Source of the DNA: Paroedura picta
Lineage: Eukaryota > Chordata > Lepidosauria > Squamata > Gekkonidae
Length of the DNA: 64,000 bases
Reading direction: 5' to 3'
NCBI RefSeq assembly: GCF_049243985.1
Contig: NC_135373.1
Span: 91,135,213 to 91,199,212 of the forward strand
Position numbers and translations under genes: made by a program. Of the stretch, positions 11,736-25,010 are shown one piece after another. The notes below the pieces were generated by a model that saw only the letters and a list, made by a program, of their open reading frames with translations, was not told where the DNA came from and made no database searches. The number at the start of each line of letters is the position of its first letter. Within the stretch, counting starts at the first letter, position 1.

Positions 11736-12968
11736 ATCGCTAGTGCCCTTAAACAAGTTTTAATGTTATGTACTATGAGTCTGATCATCTTCAGAAGCCC
11801 TTTTTTTTGGTATCTCCATCATAACTGAAACTAGCTGGGTGGAAACCAAGAAATGGCCTTTTCAGTTGTTGCCACATTTTGGACTAGTCCTGTCCATGTG
11901 TCTTTGATTGTGGAAGGATACAAAAATTCAGTACTTTCCATCACCTATTCCTATGTTGCTCATTTCCCATCTACCATGGGTAGAGACTGCAGATGCTCTT
12001 GTTGCATCAGGGACTACATACCAAAACTGGCGCCATCATTGTGCTTCCAACAGTGAAATATTATGTGCAGGCCATGAGGTTACACATACTTAGATCCAAA
12101 AGCCAGATCAGGAATTGTGGATACAGAGGGCTGCTGATCCACAGGATGATCTCCTGGTCTTTTAGACTGGCAACGGACACTGTGATCTCGAAGTTATACA
12201 TTCAAAGTAGTACCATTAACAGGGAGTGCTTTCTAAACCTTCCCAACCAGCCCAAAGCATATAAAAACAGAAAAAAATGAAAGGGCTGCTTCTGAGCATA
12301 TCCAAGCTGCTACCAGGCTATAATAGTGTGTGCCAGAACCTTCTGAGGGTTTTGACCAAATTGCACAAATAATCAAAGAACATGGTTCAATGTGCCTCTT
12401 TCATTTCTTTGTTTCAGGTATTACTTCAAAACTCATTAGCATTACTTCATTTTTCTTTCTTTCTTGTAATAAGGTGACAGGCATATTCTGTTATTTGCTT
12501 GGCGAACCCACAAGCATATGACATTATCTTCCTGATGTTTCCTTCTCTGGTTTTCTGTTAATGGGTAAAAATACAGATTGCTTTTACTAATTGGCTAATT
12601 TTTAACCCAACCTGTTCTAATGGGAAATTAAATATAATTTTCATTCCCTCCTGCAAATAATTAGAATACTGGCCAGGTAAATACTCTCACATATCAAGGC
12701 AGATTTATCTACTGAACATAATGATGGCAACAGAATTGATGGGAAGAGTTTTGTTTCAGAATTTTGTAGACTGGCTACTTTTAACAGTCACAATGGGAAT
12801 TGGTGTGACACCAGTACACGCAGAAGCCATACTGAGAGATTAGAAAAGAAAAGCCACTCTCAAAAAGGCTGAAAATCACTGATCCTTCCTATGGCCCAAA
12901 GAATTCATTTAGTTCTGATTGGCTCCCAGTGTTGTCTAAGCAGAGTCATACCCTTCTTGGCGTAATCA

Positions 12969-13190
12969 AGAGCCAGCTTGGTGTAGTGGTTAGGAGCGGC
13001 AGCCTCTGATCTGGAGAACTGGTTTTGACTCCGCACTTCACCACATGCAGCCAACTGGATGACCTTGGCCCAGTCATAGTTCTTTCATACTCACCTACTT
13101 CACAGGGTGTCTGCTGTGAGGAGAGGAAGGGTAAGTGATTGTGAGCCGCTTTATATTCATTTGGGTAGTAAAAGGAGGATACCCCCAAAA
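12969..13190 (+). mobile_element. tRNA-derived SINE (TTGGTGTAGTGG family)
   Basis: The head GAGCCAGCTTGGTGTAGTGG and TTAGGAGCGGC contains an A box; a B-box-like segment is GTTTTGACTCCG. The body has CTTGGCCCAGTCATAG and CTACTTCACAGGGTGTCTG. It ends in a pyrimidine/TTC-like tail next to a GAAA microsatellite. Confidence 0.88.
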
Positions 13191-13212
13191 TTCTCCTTAT
13201 TCTTCAGTTAAG

Positions 13213-13214
13213 CA

Positions 13215-13286
<72 letters not shown>

Positions 13287-13288
13287 AA
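13213..13288 (+). repeat. (GAAA)n microsatellite
   Basis: Around 18 perfect GAAA units directly after the SINE at 12.97 kb. Confidence 0.97.
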
Positions 13289-13379
13289 AGTCCTTTCCAG
13301 CACTTCCACTTGACTGTTTTGCGTGAGCAGAGTCTGCATTTACTTTGTTTATTCCATTGTCAATCCTGTTGAATTCAGA

Positions 13380-13565
13380 TAGATTTGAACTCGGGTCTTC
13401 CTCTCCCCCCCCCTCCCCATTGAAATAGGAAAGTGTTCTGCCTGTGGTTAGGGTAGTTCAGAACGGGGGGGGGGAGCCAAGCCTCTTCCTTTCTTTTCTT
13501 GAAGGGGAGGGGAGAGGAGCCAAGCAGGGAGCCTCTTTCTTTTCTTGGAGGGGGGGGGAGAGGAT
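13380..13565. other. G/C-homopolymer-rich, purine/pyrimidine-asymmetric stretch
   Basis: Runs of 8-9 C and 9-10 G separated by about 70 bp, with GAGG/GGGGAGG repeats. Open frames here are compositional. The following part to 13,925 is unassigned. Confidence 0.6.
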
Positions 13566-13928
13566 CGAAGAAGGCAAGGGAGAAAAAATCCAAGATCAAC
13601 AGAAGTTGAGAGAAATTAGGGGCTTCTCCTTTAAGGCCACATGGCCACCTTTGGCCAATCAGGGCATCTCTACCATGGAGGAGAGACCAGATTCAAAACA
13701 GCCTGCTTTCTCAATCCAAATCTTGAAATATTGATCATTAAAAGCACTCTAAGATATCGCACAATAAAGGTAGGGTCACTCCGGATCAATCCTTGCTGCA
13801 GAAGGAAAATTTTAATTGCCCAAAATCAAAACAGAAATCGCATTCTGTGCAGACAGCAGGGACTGAATCGACCTGGGATTGGAATAAAAGCTCCGTGCAG
13901 TTTACACCCTGGAGATATCTGGAACTGA

Positions 13929-14824
13929 GGGGCTTTACGCACCGGGATCTTTGTTGCAAATTGGTCACTGAATGAAAAATCGCCATTTAAAATAGTGGAA
14001 TTCGTCGTTATGCATACCTGCCTTTGTAGTGGAATCCAGTTGCATTTTGTAGCGTTTCCCACAGCTTCCGGTCTCGGCAGAAATCGCTAGAAAGGAAGCG
14101 CTATTGCCAAGCTCGTCCCGCCCCTGGCCGTCAAGCAGCCAATGGGCAGCCGTTAGCATGCTCCCAAACAGCCCCTTTCCCTTTAAGAAAGGTTTTTTTT
14201 AAAAAAAAACAGACCCATTGTAACGAATCTGTGTAGATTCGTTGCAACGGAGAGACCCATCCAGCTGCCTAATGTGAGCTGTCGTTTGATCGTATGATCG
14301 TTGCCACGCTGCCTCGAGTGAAAAAAAAAAATCCCCCCCCCTCTCACGGGCCCGATTTTCGGCTGAATTAATGTGTAAAAAATAAAGGGACTTTATTTCA
14401 GCAAACGGGCTTTTCTGTGGTTTGTGCTTAGTGACTAAAGGTGAAGGACTGAAGCCAGGGAAGCCTCTAAACAGAAAGAGGCTCGCTGGTGCGTTTATCC
14501 CCGCTCGCTCGGAGAAAAAAAAATGGCGATCGCTTCGCCGGAAGTTTGGAGGACAGGCTCAGGAGGAGGGACTTTGAAGAAACCGCAACAATGTTAACGC
14601 ACAGGTCTTTTTCGCTAGTGTTGCAGATTGGTTGCAAGAGTGTAGCGCTTTCCGGAGGGTGAATCCACTTTTTGGGATTCCCCTGAAAGCGCTACAAGGA
14701 AGCGCTTTTTGCAGATTGGTTTCAGGTGTGTGGCAGATTGTCTACGACGTCGTGCGTTATGGCAAATCAATAGCGTTTCCAATTGGCAACCATTGTGCGA
14801 TTTTGAAGGCGTGCAAAAAGCCCC
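13929..14824 (+). mobile_element. 0.9-kb non-autonomous DNA transposon, copy 2
   Basis: Nearly identical to the copy at 4.18 kb over its whole length, with ends GGGGCTTTACGCACC and GCGTGCAAAAAGCCCC. It is flanked by TGA at 13926-13928 and 14825-14827. Differences from copy 1 are mostly single bases, so the family moved recently. Confidence 0.8.
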
Positions 14825-15391
14825 TGAATTTGGAACGCTCTGCATCAGGGCTTCCATCTCTCCACCAGCAGTGCCACCTGTTCCCTCCTCTACACCCCCA
14901 CTGCTGCATGCCCCACTCACCCATCTATGCATTAATCTCCCACTTCCAAGTCCTCCAACTGCCCATGCTCAGTTGTGTGTACTATTTGACACACCCTTTC
15001 CTCAGCAGCATTGACCAATGTATGCAGCTGGGAGTGCTGCTTTAATTGTCACCAGGAGTATCACCACTGTACATTGGCCACATGCCCTTCCTCAATGCCT
15101 CTGGGCATTTGAGACGTTGGGTGGCTGGAGAGGGTGTGGCTGGGGGTCAGTGGGCTCCACCAAAGCTCCACCTTCTCAGGGTATGTTTACACCAACCCTT
15201 CTCTGCATTCAAAGCTTGTGCTGGGCTGCTGATCCACAGCTCTGCTCCCCCTTAAGCTCTTACATAGTGGTTTCATTTTTAAGCCACCTTCTGTGACTTC
15301 CCTCTTTTTTCTGGCTGAAAACATATAAAGTAACAAACAAACACCACATGTGCAAATCAGCCACAAAGATTGCAGCTAAGAAAAGACCCCC

Positions 15392-15462
<71 letters not shown>

Positions 15463-15464
15463 TC
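15392..15464 (+). repeat. (CTTT)n microsatellite
   Basis: About 18 near-perfect CTTT units. Confidence 0.97.
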
Positions 15465-15952
15465 CAAGGAGGTATTACTCTTAAAGCCAGTGTGATGATT
15501 AGGTTGTAGCAGTAGCCCTATTTTTATTTTTAAACACAAACTCCTGCTTGATTTATATTTCCTTGAGGAAAAAATGGCATTGTGCCAGACTTGCATCATT
15601 CTATCCCCCCCCCCCCAGTTTCTTAATGACGGAGTCAACATCCTGGTATTGTTTCACCTACATGGGATTTTCTTACTCCTTTCCTAATTTGGGTTCTTTG
15701 GTGTGTGGTTTAGTAGAGTGCAGTTTGAAGAAAAGCATAATGATCAAACAGCAGTTGGTAACAAGAGAAACTGGAACTAGTTTTTTTTTTCCATTTTGTT
15801 AAGTCACCTACAGGATATTTTTATTTCTTTCCACCCCTGAGTTAATAGGCTACAAACAGGAAGTGTGAGGTCACTGATAAGAGAATTAGGAGGCTATGCT
15901 GATGCAAAGAGTCTGAAACAGCTGGTCCTGAGTGACAGAGCTGCCTCTACAA

Positions 15953-16098
15953 CAGGGGTAGTCAAACTGTGGCCCTCCAGATGTCCATGGACTACAATTC
16001 CCAGGAGCCCTTGCCAGCATTCGCTGGTGAATGCTGGCAAGGGCTCCTGGGAATTGTAGTCCATGGACATCTGGAGGGCCACAGTTTGACTACCCCTG
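15953..16098. mobile_element. Palindromic hAT-type MITE, copy A
   Basis: The 146-bp element is almost one perfect palindrome, from CAGGGGTAGTCAAACTGTGG to its complement, centred near 16026. The 8-mer CTCTACAA is repeated exactly at 15945-15952 and 16099-16106. These are the marks of a hAT-superfamily insertion; the exact duplication says it is young. Confidence 0.9.
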
Positions 16099-17165
16099 CT
16101 CTACAAGTTGACAGTTGCTCAGTGTGTCAAAATTGCTCTGTCCTCCTCCTCCTCCTTCTTCCTGAGACTCCAGCAGGCTTTGCTGCCATTTCATTTTAAA
16201 ATCCAAGATGTTTTCTGTGCGGTACTAGAAACAGACAATGTCCTGTTCACAAAAGTAAATAATGTATGTCCTGCAATAGTCACATGTTTCGTTTCTAAAT
16301 GCATGTATTTATTCTCTATTTTAATTTGAGAATTCCCCCAAAGATTCAACTCTTTATGTGGGGATGGGGGTCACAAGGGGTCGCATCGAGGATGGGCAAG
16401 CAGGTGAAAATGGCTTGCACTCCCTTCTCTACCAATGGAAATAAGAGGAAAGTATGGACAATTTTGCCAGATTCTCCCTCTTTCCTTGATTCCCTCATAT
16501 GCCGTGACATTTTATCTATGAGGTTCCTATTGCTTTTATGTATCTTATTTTTTTTTGTATCTTATTCAGAATTTATGCCAGAGGAACAAAAGAGCAGTCC
16601 TTCTTCATCAAACCAAAATTCTCATATACACACAGGATCCCATTGGTCATAGTGGCCAAGAATTTGATACTTCGGTGTTTTGTGTGAGAAAGGTCAGTTT
16701 GTGTTTCCTTGGTTTGCAATGCTGAAAATTGTTCCATTAAAAGTAGTAGTATATTTGGACTGTTCCAGCAGATCATAAAAATAATAATCTCTATCAAACC
16801 TGAATAAGTCAAAATAAGGAAAATGTGGCATAGAGAAATGCTGCAGTTTTACTACAGGCTGTTGAGTTCTGCTCATGACAGAACCACATAAAAAAAATAC
16901 ATCCCCACAAATAGTTTACTTAGAGGGCAAGAGCAAAGCAAATTAACTAATATTAAATGACATTTATTTGGCAGTTACTTAGCAGAAACTCGCTGCCAAG
17001 TACAGTAACTGAAGATAAATTTAAGGGAATATAATTAAGAAGGAAGGAAGATAGAGGTTGAGTATAAAGAACAAAGGAAAAGCTATGGCCACAGTTGCTT
17101 CTTCTTTCTCCACTTCCAGCCATTTGTGCTGCCTGTTGCCTTGAAGCTGCTAATGGAGCTGCAGG

Positions 17166-17356
<191 letters not shown>

Positions 17357-17699
17357 TGGCGGGGGGGGGGGGGGCAGGGGCGGCAATTGCTCCTACATCA
17401 GCACAAGGCTTAGCAGTATAGATACCTGTTTGTTGAAACCATTCAATATTCATTGTTTTGGTTTTCATCTCCAGTATTCATCACATTCACCTAAATTGCT
17501 TGCTGTTTCCATGCCCTTTATTCTTCTCAACAATTTCTCCTCCCACAAAGCTGATTAATGGCACCAAAAACTCCTACCAGGCCATTCTAGCTTTTCATAT
17601 CAGTGGGGAGGGAGGCAAATTGAAAATGTTTACCTCCAATCTATAAAATGATGTTCCTTGCAGCTGCTGGTCCCCCCTCCCCCAATAGAGGCCAAAAGC

Positions 17700-17880
17700 A
17701 GCTTACCTCGTTCTCTTTTCCTCCCTTTTATCTCCATAAAAAAACAACCCTGTGAGGTAGGTTAGGCTGAAAATGTCTGACTGACCCAAAGCATTGAAAT
17801 GTTGGACAATACATTGTTAGGTTCAAAGCAAATGCCCCAGATGGATTATTTCTACTGTGTTCATGCAGACTCAACTCCAG
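17700..17880 (-). mobile_element. MIR-like tRNA SINE fragment
   Basis: CAACCCTGTGAGGTAGGTTA and GGCTGAAAATGTCTGACTG match the reversed body of the MIR-like squamate SINEs. The tRNA end is not recognisable. Confidence 0.5.
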
Positions 17881-19059
17881 CGGGGACATGAGTGGCACTA
17901 GGAGAACTGGCAAGCCTTAAAAGGTTAAAAAAGGAGGATTACTCAGTGAAAGAGTGGCTTAATGTACTGTAAATTATATTTGCCCTGGAGGATGAGAAAT
18001 AGGTGTGAAATGTTGGGTGCGGCAACACTTGCAAATTAAATGGGAGATTATTTTCTTTGCTCTTCTGCATTGTATTGGCATGTCTCTGGCTGCAGGCAAG
18101 TGAAGCAGTGAATTCAGTAGATTCAATATGTCTTAACAATTAAACTACCTCAGACAGCATTCAATATTATACTTTTCATATTCATCTAAGTTTCTGAGCC
18201 ACTTTATACATAATATTTGAATAGTGTACATGGTTGTAGGAAGGGGAAATGCTACTCTGTATGCTTCCATATGGGCTCAGAGAGGATAAGGTTCTTAATA
18301 TCACAACTTTCAATGAAAACCTAGGAATTACCAGAAACTCCATGGTAAACCTGTAAAGCTTCCAGCAATTCCTAGAGCAGGCTGACATCACTTCTGGTTT
18401 TTCTCTGGAACTGATGTCATACCCAACAGTATTTTAAAAATATTACTATTATTATTACTCTTGCGCGCGACCAGACCAGTAAGAGGAAACAAGAGCCAGG
18501 ACAGAGAATTCACCCAGAGAGAAACTGGCAGTCCTAGTAAGAAATATGGTTCTTATCTTCCCACTGTGGGTGGGAATTTCTTATCCCCAGTTCCCATTGT
18601 CCACCTCCACTCAGCTGGGCAGTGGGAGGAAATGCCTGGGGAAATGGAGATGGGCAATTTGCAGCTCCAGTTAAATGATATTTCTTTTGGCAAAATCCAG
18701 AAGTGATTGAACTAGATAATGCTCTGGCATTTGGCTAAAACCTATGGTTCAGCGATTGAATTTTGGATAAATGCTAGGGTGTTACAACCAGTGCAATGAC
18801 TTCACTATCAGGGCCTGCTGACAGTGATGTCTTTGCACTGGGGCCACTGATTGCTCCTCTACACCCTGCCCCCCTTATCTCCTGTCAGTTGCCAGACCAT
18901 GCTGCCATACCTGGCAATACTAAGGTAGTATGTCCAGTCCCTTGATGTATGACTCGGATGACATCAGAGCAATGACTCCTTCCCTTCTCCAACTTCTCAG
19001 CCCATATCTTTCATGTCCTGACCACTTCATTTAATTGTATACAGCAGTGAAGGATTTAA
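17881..19059. other. Unassigned intergenic DNA
   Basis: No convincing features. Confidence 0.5.
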
Positions 19060-19620
19060 TTCACCCCTTTTTCTCAGGAAAAACCCTCCTGCGCTTTTGC
19101 ACCATTGGTGCCACTCCTTGCTGTCGCCGGTGCATTGCTGTGGAGCTGCATGCTCCGCAGGTTTCTGTGTCTCCATGGGGGACACATTTCAGTGCCGGAT
19201 CTACTGTGGCACCAAAATGTACCCTACAGGGGACATATTTCAGCGGGACACTCCACGTGCCCCCTCCCCCAAGGAACGTGGCCGTAGCAGAAAGATTCCT
19301 GCAAAAAATAAATTTTAAGTCCTGGTCTGCCCCGCAGTACTGTGAAGTACTGCGAAACTGTCCAGGGCATTTTTTGCTTCCTGCCAGCCTCCTGCCAGCC
19401 TCTTCCCATCCAGATGGGCCTGGTGGGGACAGTGCCAAAAGGGAATGTGAAAGAATCTGCATGAGGGCCTGACCTGCACCAGGCCTGGGAGGGTGGCGGC
19501 CTGGTGGCAACATTATGTGGACATGGGGGTTAGCCCCAGATCCATACTGACACCGCCCTGGCCTTTTCCACCCCTGCCGAATCTGCCCTGGTGGGTTTTC
19601 AGATGACATCATTGGGGTCT
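19060..19620. other. GC-rich block, possible unclassified repeat
   Basis: Contains TTGCACCATTGGTGCCACTCC-like sequence, the palindrome GCAGTACTGTGAAGTACTGC and AGGGCATTTTTTGCTTCC. Related segments recur at 29.4-29.9 kb (see findings). The long minus frame has no recognisable domain. Confidence 0.45.
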
Positions 19621-21149
19621 GTTTATTTTACTCTTACACTGGGGCTTTACTTACTTTACTCTTTCAGGATGCCCACAATCTGACAGTGAAGAAAAGCAGG
19701 CTGAAAGACAGAGCTTCAGAAAAGAGGTTGCTGATGTGCTGCCAAACCCTTCCATGGAAGTCTGCCATTTGACAAATACCTTTTCAAACTATTTAACTAT
19801 ATGGATGTTTCTGTGTGTATAATGTTTCCAAAATGAAGTACGAGTCTCATGAATGTCTGTGGAAGCGATACGGACTGCGGTCCTAAGAACGCTCTTCTTA
19901 CGAATAAGCCTCAACTTGGGACTTATTTCTAAGTACCTTTGCAAAGGGTTGTACCCCAAAACACCAGTTACCCTATGCAAATGTGAAGACCTAGAAATGC
20001 TTGATGCTTTCTGAACTGTATCTTTTATATTCAGTGCAGCATTGCTTATTTTGCTCCTTGGAGTTGTTGGAGAGGGTTTTTTAAAAGGAAAAACCTGCTG
20101 TTTGCTAGAATTTAGAACAGGCATCTTTGAACATGAAAATGTTCTAAATTGTCTGAATGAAAGGTTTCAAATCATATATCTCTCCTTGAGAAGAACTGGG
20201 CCCCGTAGTCTGGAGATTAGTTTTAGTTTCAGGACAACTCCAGGAGAATTTGGAAGCTGGCAACCCTATGAACACGCCTCTGGATCCCAGCCATTATCTC
20301 ATACAAGTATGTTGTGACAAATGTCGGATGGTTTCCAACCAATCATATTTTCATTTTACATGGCATGGGATAATTTTTCAAGCTTTGCTCCTTAATCACT
20401 GTGTAGATAAAAATATAGATATGTACGTTCAACACTGACGTTTGTGATTTCACGCAAGAGCTGTTAATGCCGCAGGGTGCATGTATTACGAACGCAAAAT
20501 GAAATATATTTCAACAAAAACAGGATAGCAATTTGGCATCTAATAATAATCACACTTGTAACCAGCACAGTGGAAGCTCTGCTGGCAGTTGGACAATCCC
20601 CTGCCAAAATTGCTGCTCCCTGCTGATAGCGCTGCTGCTGCCGCAAATTGGTCTGGAGGAAAATAAGCAACTCTGTAATTTTGGGTTTCAAAATAGACCT
20701 CAATGGACTCATTGTATTAACCAGTGTATAGAACACATAATATGTAGTGCAAAGGCTGGGTCATTTTTGTACTTTGGAACTTTATCCTTTACTAGCTGCT
20801 CACACAATGTTGTCGATTATAAGAAAAAACTTGTAGTGTGGCAGAAATCCAGCATCTTCTTGCAAAATCTTCTAACCTTCATAAAATTATTTTTGTAAGT
20901 TTGGCTCTTTCCTTCTTTTCTTGCACCCCCACCCCACAAAATCCAGAATAACAAACATTCTGACTGATTTGATTGTATTTTTATTCTTCCTTTTAGCCAA
21001 AAAGATGGCTTCCAAAGCAGCTTACAGAAATAAAAATAAAAATACAATAAAATGTGTATTTATTTAAGAATGGCCTGCCCTGCGGCCGGGGGAGGGGAGG
21101 GACTTCAGCAGGGTATAAGTAGGAGGTGACTTTAGGAGAGAGAACCTCC
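19621..21149. other. Unassigned intergenic DNA
   Basis: Contains the short interspersed repeat at 20.2 kb. Otherwise unique-looking, no exon found. Confidence 0.5.
20200..20270. repeat. Short interspersed repeat (GTTGCCA..CTCCAGG..GATCTCC type)
   Basis: GGCCCCGTAGTCTGGAGATT then ACAACTCCAGGAGAATTTGG and AGCTGGCAACCC. A related copy lies at 21585-21665. The family is widespread in squamates; its class is unknown to me. Confidence 0.5.
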
Positions 21150-21545
21150 CAGCGACATGCCCTTACATGTGGGGTTCCTCAGGGAGCCATTCTCTCTCTG
21201 ATGCTGTTTAACATCTGTATGAGTCCCCTCATCCAGCTTGTCTGATGTTTCGGACTTGGGTGCCATCAGTTTGCTGAAGATGACATCTAAAACCAGGTGG
21301 CCTCCCCACCTGAAGCCACCCAATTAAACCTCATTGATGATTGCATCTGCGACCCCCGTTTCCATCCCTTGGAATGGAAGATGGATTGTGCAGATTGGTG
21401 CTCCTGTTTGTCTTAACTAATGTTGAATTGAATTTTTTATTTTTATTATTTATTCCGTTATGTATAGTACAGCATTTTGATCTTCGGTGAGTCACCCGGA
21501 ACCTACTGGGAAGGGCAGCATATAAATGCAATAACAAACAAAGAA
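21150..21545 (+). mobile_element. L2 LINE fragment (RT motifs B-C and 3' tail, internally deleted)
   Basis: Around 21170-21290 the translation reads CGVPQGAILS..LFNICMSP, then GLGCHQFAEDD, the L2 motif B and a decayed motif C. The 3' tail GTCACCCGGAACC..AGGGCAGCATATAAATG lies at 21488-21530. The thumb and C-terminal region between them is missing. Clearly dead. Confidence 0.75.
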
Positions 21546-21584
21546 ACAAATGAATATAGTGACAGTTTACCCTTCAAAATAGCC

Positions 21585-21665
21585 AGGGAAACTAATCTCT
21601 GTAGTCTGAAGATCATTTGTAATTCCAGGAGATCTCCAGACCCCACCAGGAGGTTGACAACCTTA
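21585..21665. repeat. Short interspersed repeat, second copy
   Basis: GAAACTAATCTCTGTAGTCT, ATTCCAGGAGATCTCCAGAC and CCCCACCAGGAGGTTGACAA match the 20.2-kb copy and the general family. Confidence 0.55.
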
Positions 21666-24334
21666 CCCTTTAAGAGACTCATTGATAGCTGTTAGCTAGT
21701 TGTTTGAAGTTGTCAGTGGTCATTCCACTGAAATGTATGACTTTCTAGTACTGTTATACTTCAAATTCCATTATCTAGCCAACATGCTAGATATTGTGTT
21801 ATTGTGCTGCTTTGCTGTGCAGACAAGACAATCTGGTCATCAATGACTGCTTTATAGCACAATATTCAATAATGTGTGTACAGCCCCAGCGCCCTTAACA
21901 CCAGAAGGTTTACTTCATTAGAAAGATAGGAAAAGCAAAGTTTAAAAGTATGACTTCATAACAACTTGCTAAATGGACATAAAGCCTGAAGTTAGGAGAG
22001 CTTGTTTTATATGTCTTGCCTTTCATGAATCACTGTGATGTGATGTGATGTAATGTGATTGGCACCATTCTCATTTTTAAAGTATGATTGTTAGAGGATG
22101 GGACTAACTGGAGTGTGAATTTTTGGAGAAGTAGCTCTACCTATTCTCTTTGACTATTGCATGTCTTGAGCAAAGCCTGTTCTTAAATGAAGATCACAAC
22201 TGTACATATATTGAATCAAACTGTAGGATTGGTTAGGAATGCTTTTATTGGCAGACATCTGCTGAGCAGTTATGGTGATCCTGGATCTAGAGAGTGACAA
22301 TCAGTCCTGATTCAAGTCTTCAGAATCACCCATCTCACAGCTTACGAAGGTCATTTCCCCCCTATTTTTTGCCCTTGATGTGCAAATGTAATATGGAATA
22401 TTCTGTGATCTGCAATGGGAAGATTTTCTCTGAGAATATCAGGTCTGGATTAGATAGGACAGGGCAGTGGCATTTATTTGTTTCTGTGTCTACCCCCTTT
22501 CAAAAGAAAAGTAAGGTCTAATTTTTCCACCCAAAGGTTATGTGCTTGTGTGTTTATATGCATGGCATGAGCATGTACACATATCTTCTTCCTTTGCTAG
22601 AGATATTTTTTTCTCTGCGGCCAAGCTCAATATTGGTATCTGGCAGAGAGCTGAGACAGGGGCAGAGTTTTTGTCTCGAGCATTGGTAGTGGACTTAATG
22701 GGATAGAAATTATTAAAATACGTGTGGTGCTGATATTGATCTATAATGCTTTAATTGCTTTGGGCCTCCACATATCTCAGAGAGACATGTGCTATTGCAT
22801 TCCTAAAAGCTGACTAAAGGCTGTTTCATATATGATCATTCCTGATATAAAGATATACCTTGCCGAGAGAAAAAGTGTGTGTGGGTTTCATAATATGCAG
22901 TTGGTAGAATTGATATCTTTCTGGCCACATTGAAATAGCAGTCTTTGGGATAAGCTGAAATCCTCCTAGGTGGCCAAGATTTTCGGTGCCTCTTTGTACA
23001 GAGATGATGGTTAAATTGGAGTCTGTGGGAGTAAAGGCTGCCCCTGCTTCTGCTTTGGCATGTGTGCAACTGGAGTCTTGGAAATATTTGACAGGAACCA
23101 GACAAAGGCAGTAGACTTCCTTTGAGATTAAACACCTGCATATCTTTGCAGCTTGGACTTTGGCTGTATGCTGGTTTAATTTCTGTAGTATTAAAGGAGA
23201 GACCTCTGGATTACCCCAGGAAATAGCTGCCCAAAGAACAAACCCCCAAAAAACCCTGCTTTGGAGGTGAATCAAACAGTGGTTAGCCTTAAATTAGACT
23301 CACCGTCCCCCTTGACAATTTGACTGGTAGCAAAGCACTCCCTGAGGTGTCCTTTGTTTTTCATCAGCCTCTTCTCATGTTCTGAAATAGCTCTAGTTTG
23401 TTGATTTTCCAAGGACAGTTCCAAGCATATTGATTTACATGAGCTGTCAGAGGTTTGGTGTGAGAAGAATGCTTTGGAGTCTGGGAAGGGAAATGTTCAG
23501 CTCCTGAATTCAGGGCCATTTTTAAGTGTTCAAAAGTCCAGGTCCCAGAGGTGTTGAGCTGGCACCTACATTCTGTGTACACGGATTTAGACCCTATTTG
23601 CTCCTTGGCTGCATGGGGAAATGGAGACAAGAACAGTTAAGGGCTGTTGTAAACTTAGTTCTACATAAACCTGTCAACCCATGTAAAGGCTGTGAGAGTA
23701 ACAGATCCCTTACTTTTTAGCCAATTCAGTTAATTGATTTTAGTAAATATATGCATCATGAAACTCTTGTTTTGATATTCTTGTTCTATACTGCACTACA
23801 CTATACAATATCTTAGAAAATATATACGTACATTTAAATAACATTTAAAATTTGACCTTGGCAACTGTTTGGTGGCCCCTCCCCACTAATCTTCTGAAAA
23901 TATGAATTTATTATACCAGTCACATTAATTAAAGTTTGTGTCCCTAATGATATCCAAAGCAGAGGAAAGTTAAAAGAAAACACATAAAATTGAAGTTCAT
24001 TTTTACAGGGGCAATAGTCAACCAAAAGGTAATTTTCCTACTGCTAACTTGATTGCTCTAGCAGGAGAGTGAATCTTTGCTGCTTATTACAGATACATAG
24101 CAACTATTATTTGTCTCTTAAGAGTAGCTGTATACTAGCTTTATTGCATTTCATAATTGTTTTCTTGGCTTACTTTTCTGCTTTCTGCTTTGACTCATTC
24201 AGCAGAGACTGTTTAGAGATATGAAATCACCTAACATGGTTTTGGGGTTTGGTTGCTGTCCATGACATTAGGACAAATGGAATAGAAGAATAAAGTCACC
24301 ATGGCTGAAGCAGTAAACAAATGAACACACATAT
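21666..24334. other. Long repeat-poor intergenic stretch
   Basis: About 2.7 kb with no repeat I recognise and no supportable coding exon; the 149-codon minus frame at 22826-23275 has no domain. Unique sequence of this length could hold conserved regulatory DNA. Confidence 0.5.
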
Positions 24335-24520
24335 CAAACCAGACCGTTCATCCATCAAGGTCAGTACTCTATACTCAGACTGGCAGTGGTTCTGCAGGCT
24401 CTCTGGTAAAGATCTTTCATGTCATCTACTGTCCTTTTAAACTGAAAATGCCAGGAACTGAACTTGGGACATGCAAGCAAAGCAGAGACTCTTCCACTGA
24501 GTTACAGCCTTCCCCAATGT
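24335..24520 (-). mobile_element. tRNA-derived SINE of a second family
   Basis: In reverse the head reads GGCTGTAACTCAGTGGAAGA then CTTGCATGTCCCAAGTTC, with A- and B-box-like parts. The body has CAGAGAGCCTGCAGAACC. The family is common in squamates; here about 185 bp, diverged. Confidence 0.65.
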
Positions 24521-24764
24521 CATTTATAGGGGTTTCCTAACATTTGAAACAATCTTGCAGATTTGTTTCTTTTTATTTATTAATTCTTGCATCTTTACCA
24601 TGTAGCTTATAGATGGTATAAAAAAATACACAAGACAATTAAATATTAAGTTTTTAACCATTAAAAAAATTAATGAATAAATGTTAAAGAATTACTCCAG
24701 TTGTTTCAAAGCTGCCCCCTTCCCCGCGTGAAAAAAGAGGGGGTAGAGTCATAAAATATTTGTT

Positions 24765-25010
24765 CAGGTGGCATTTTGTTGGATGGGTTGTAGACAGGTA
24801 GGCCAGCAACTATGAAGTTGTTTCTAGGCCTCAACTGTAGGCCTGGCAGAACAACTCTGTCTTGCAGGTCCTGCAGAATTTATCTCATTTGGCAGAGCAT
24901 TCCATGAGGCCGGGGCCAAGACTGTGGAAGCCCTGGTCTTGACTGTGGCCAAATTGACTTCCTTGGGGAAGTGGTTGAGGGCAAGTAAACTTCCTTTTCT
25001 ATATTGAGGA
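24765..25010 (-). mobile_element. L2 LINE 3' ORF2 fragment, minus strand
   Basis: In reverse the translation includes VKTRASTVLAPASWNALPNE, matching the L2 C-terminal [20 protein letters not shown] of the intact copy. It continues to a matching RTCK-like segment. Degraded. Confidence 0.7.

Larger units (their letters stand above)
10701..12968. other. Intergenic DNA with a microsatellite and one SINE fragment
   Basis: Beyond the dinucleotide tract and the SINE-like piece at 11.56 kb nothing is recognised. Overlapping frames near 11.85-12.28 kb could be a decayed retrocopy but match nothing I know. Confidence 0.45.
14828..17165. other. Intergenic DNA with microsatellite and palindromic MITE
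   Basis: Outside the CTTT tract and the MITE no gene or repeat is recognised. Confidence 0.5.

Noticed and set aside
11853-12280. Overlapping frames as a processed pseudogene
   Set aside because: Frames shift and no parent gene is recognisable from the peptides.
19061-19612. 183-codon minus-strand frame
   Set aside because: No domain; several overlapping frames on both strands and signs of a repeat.
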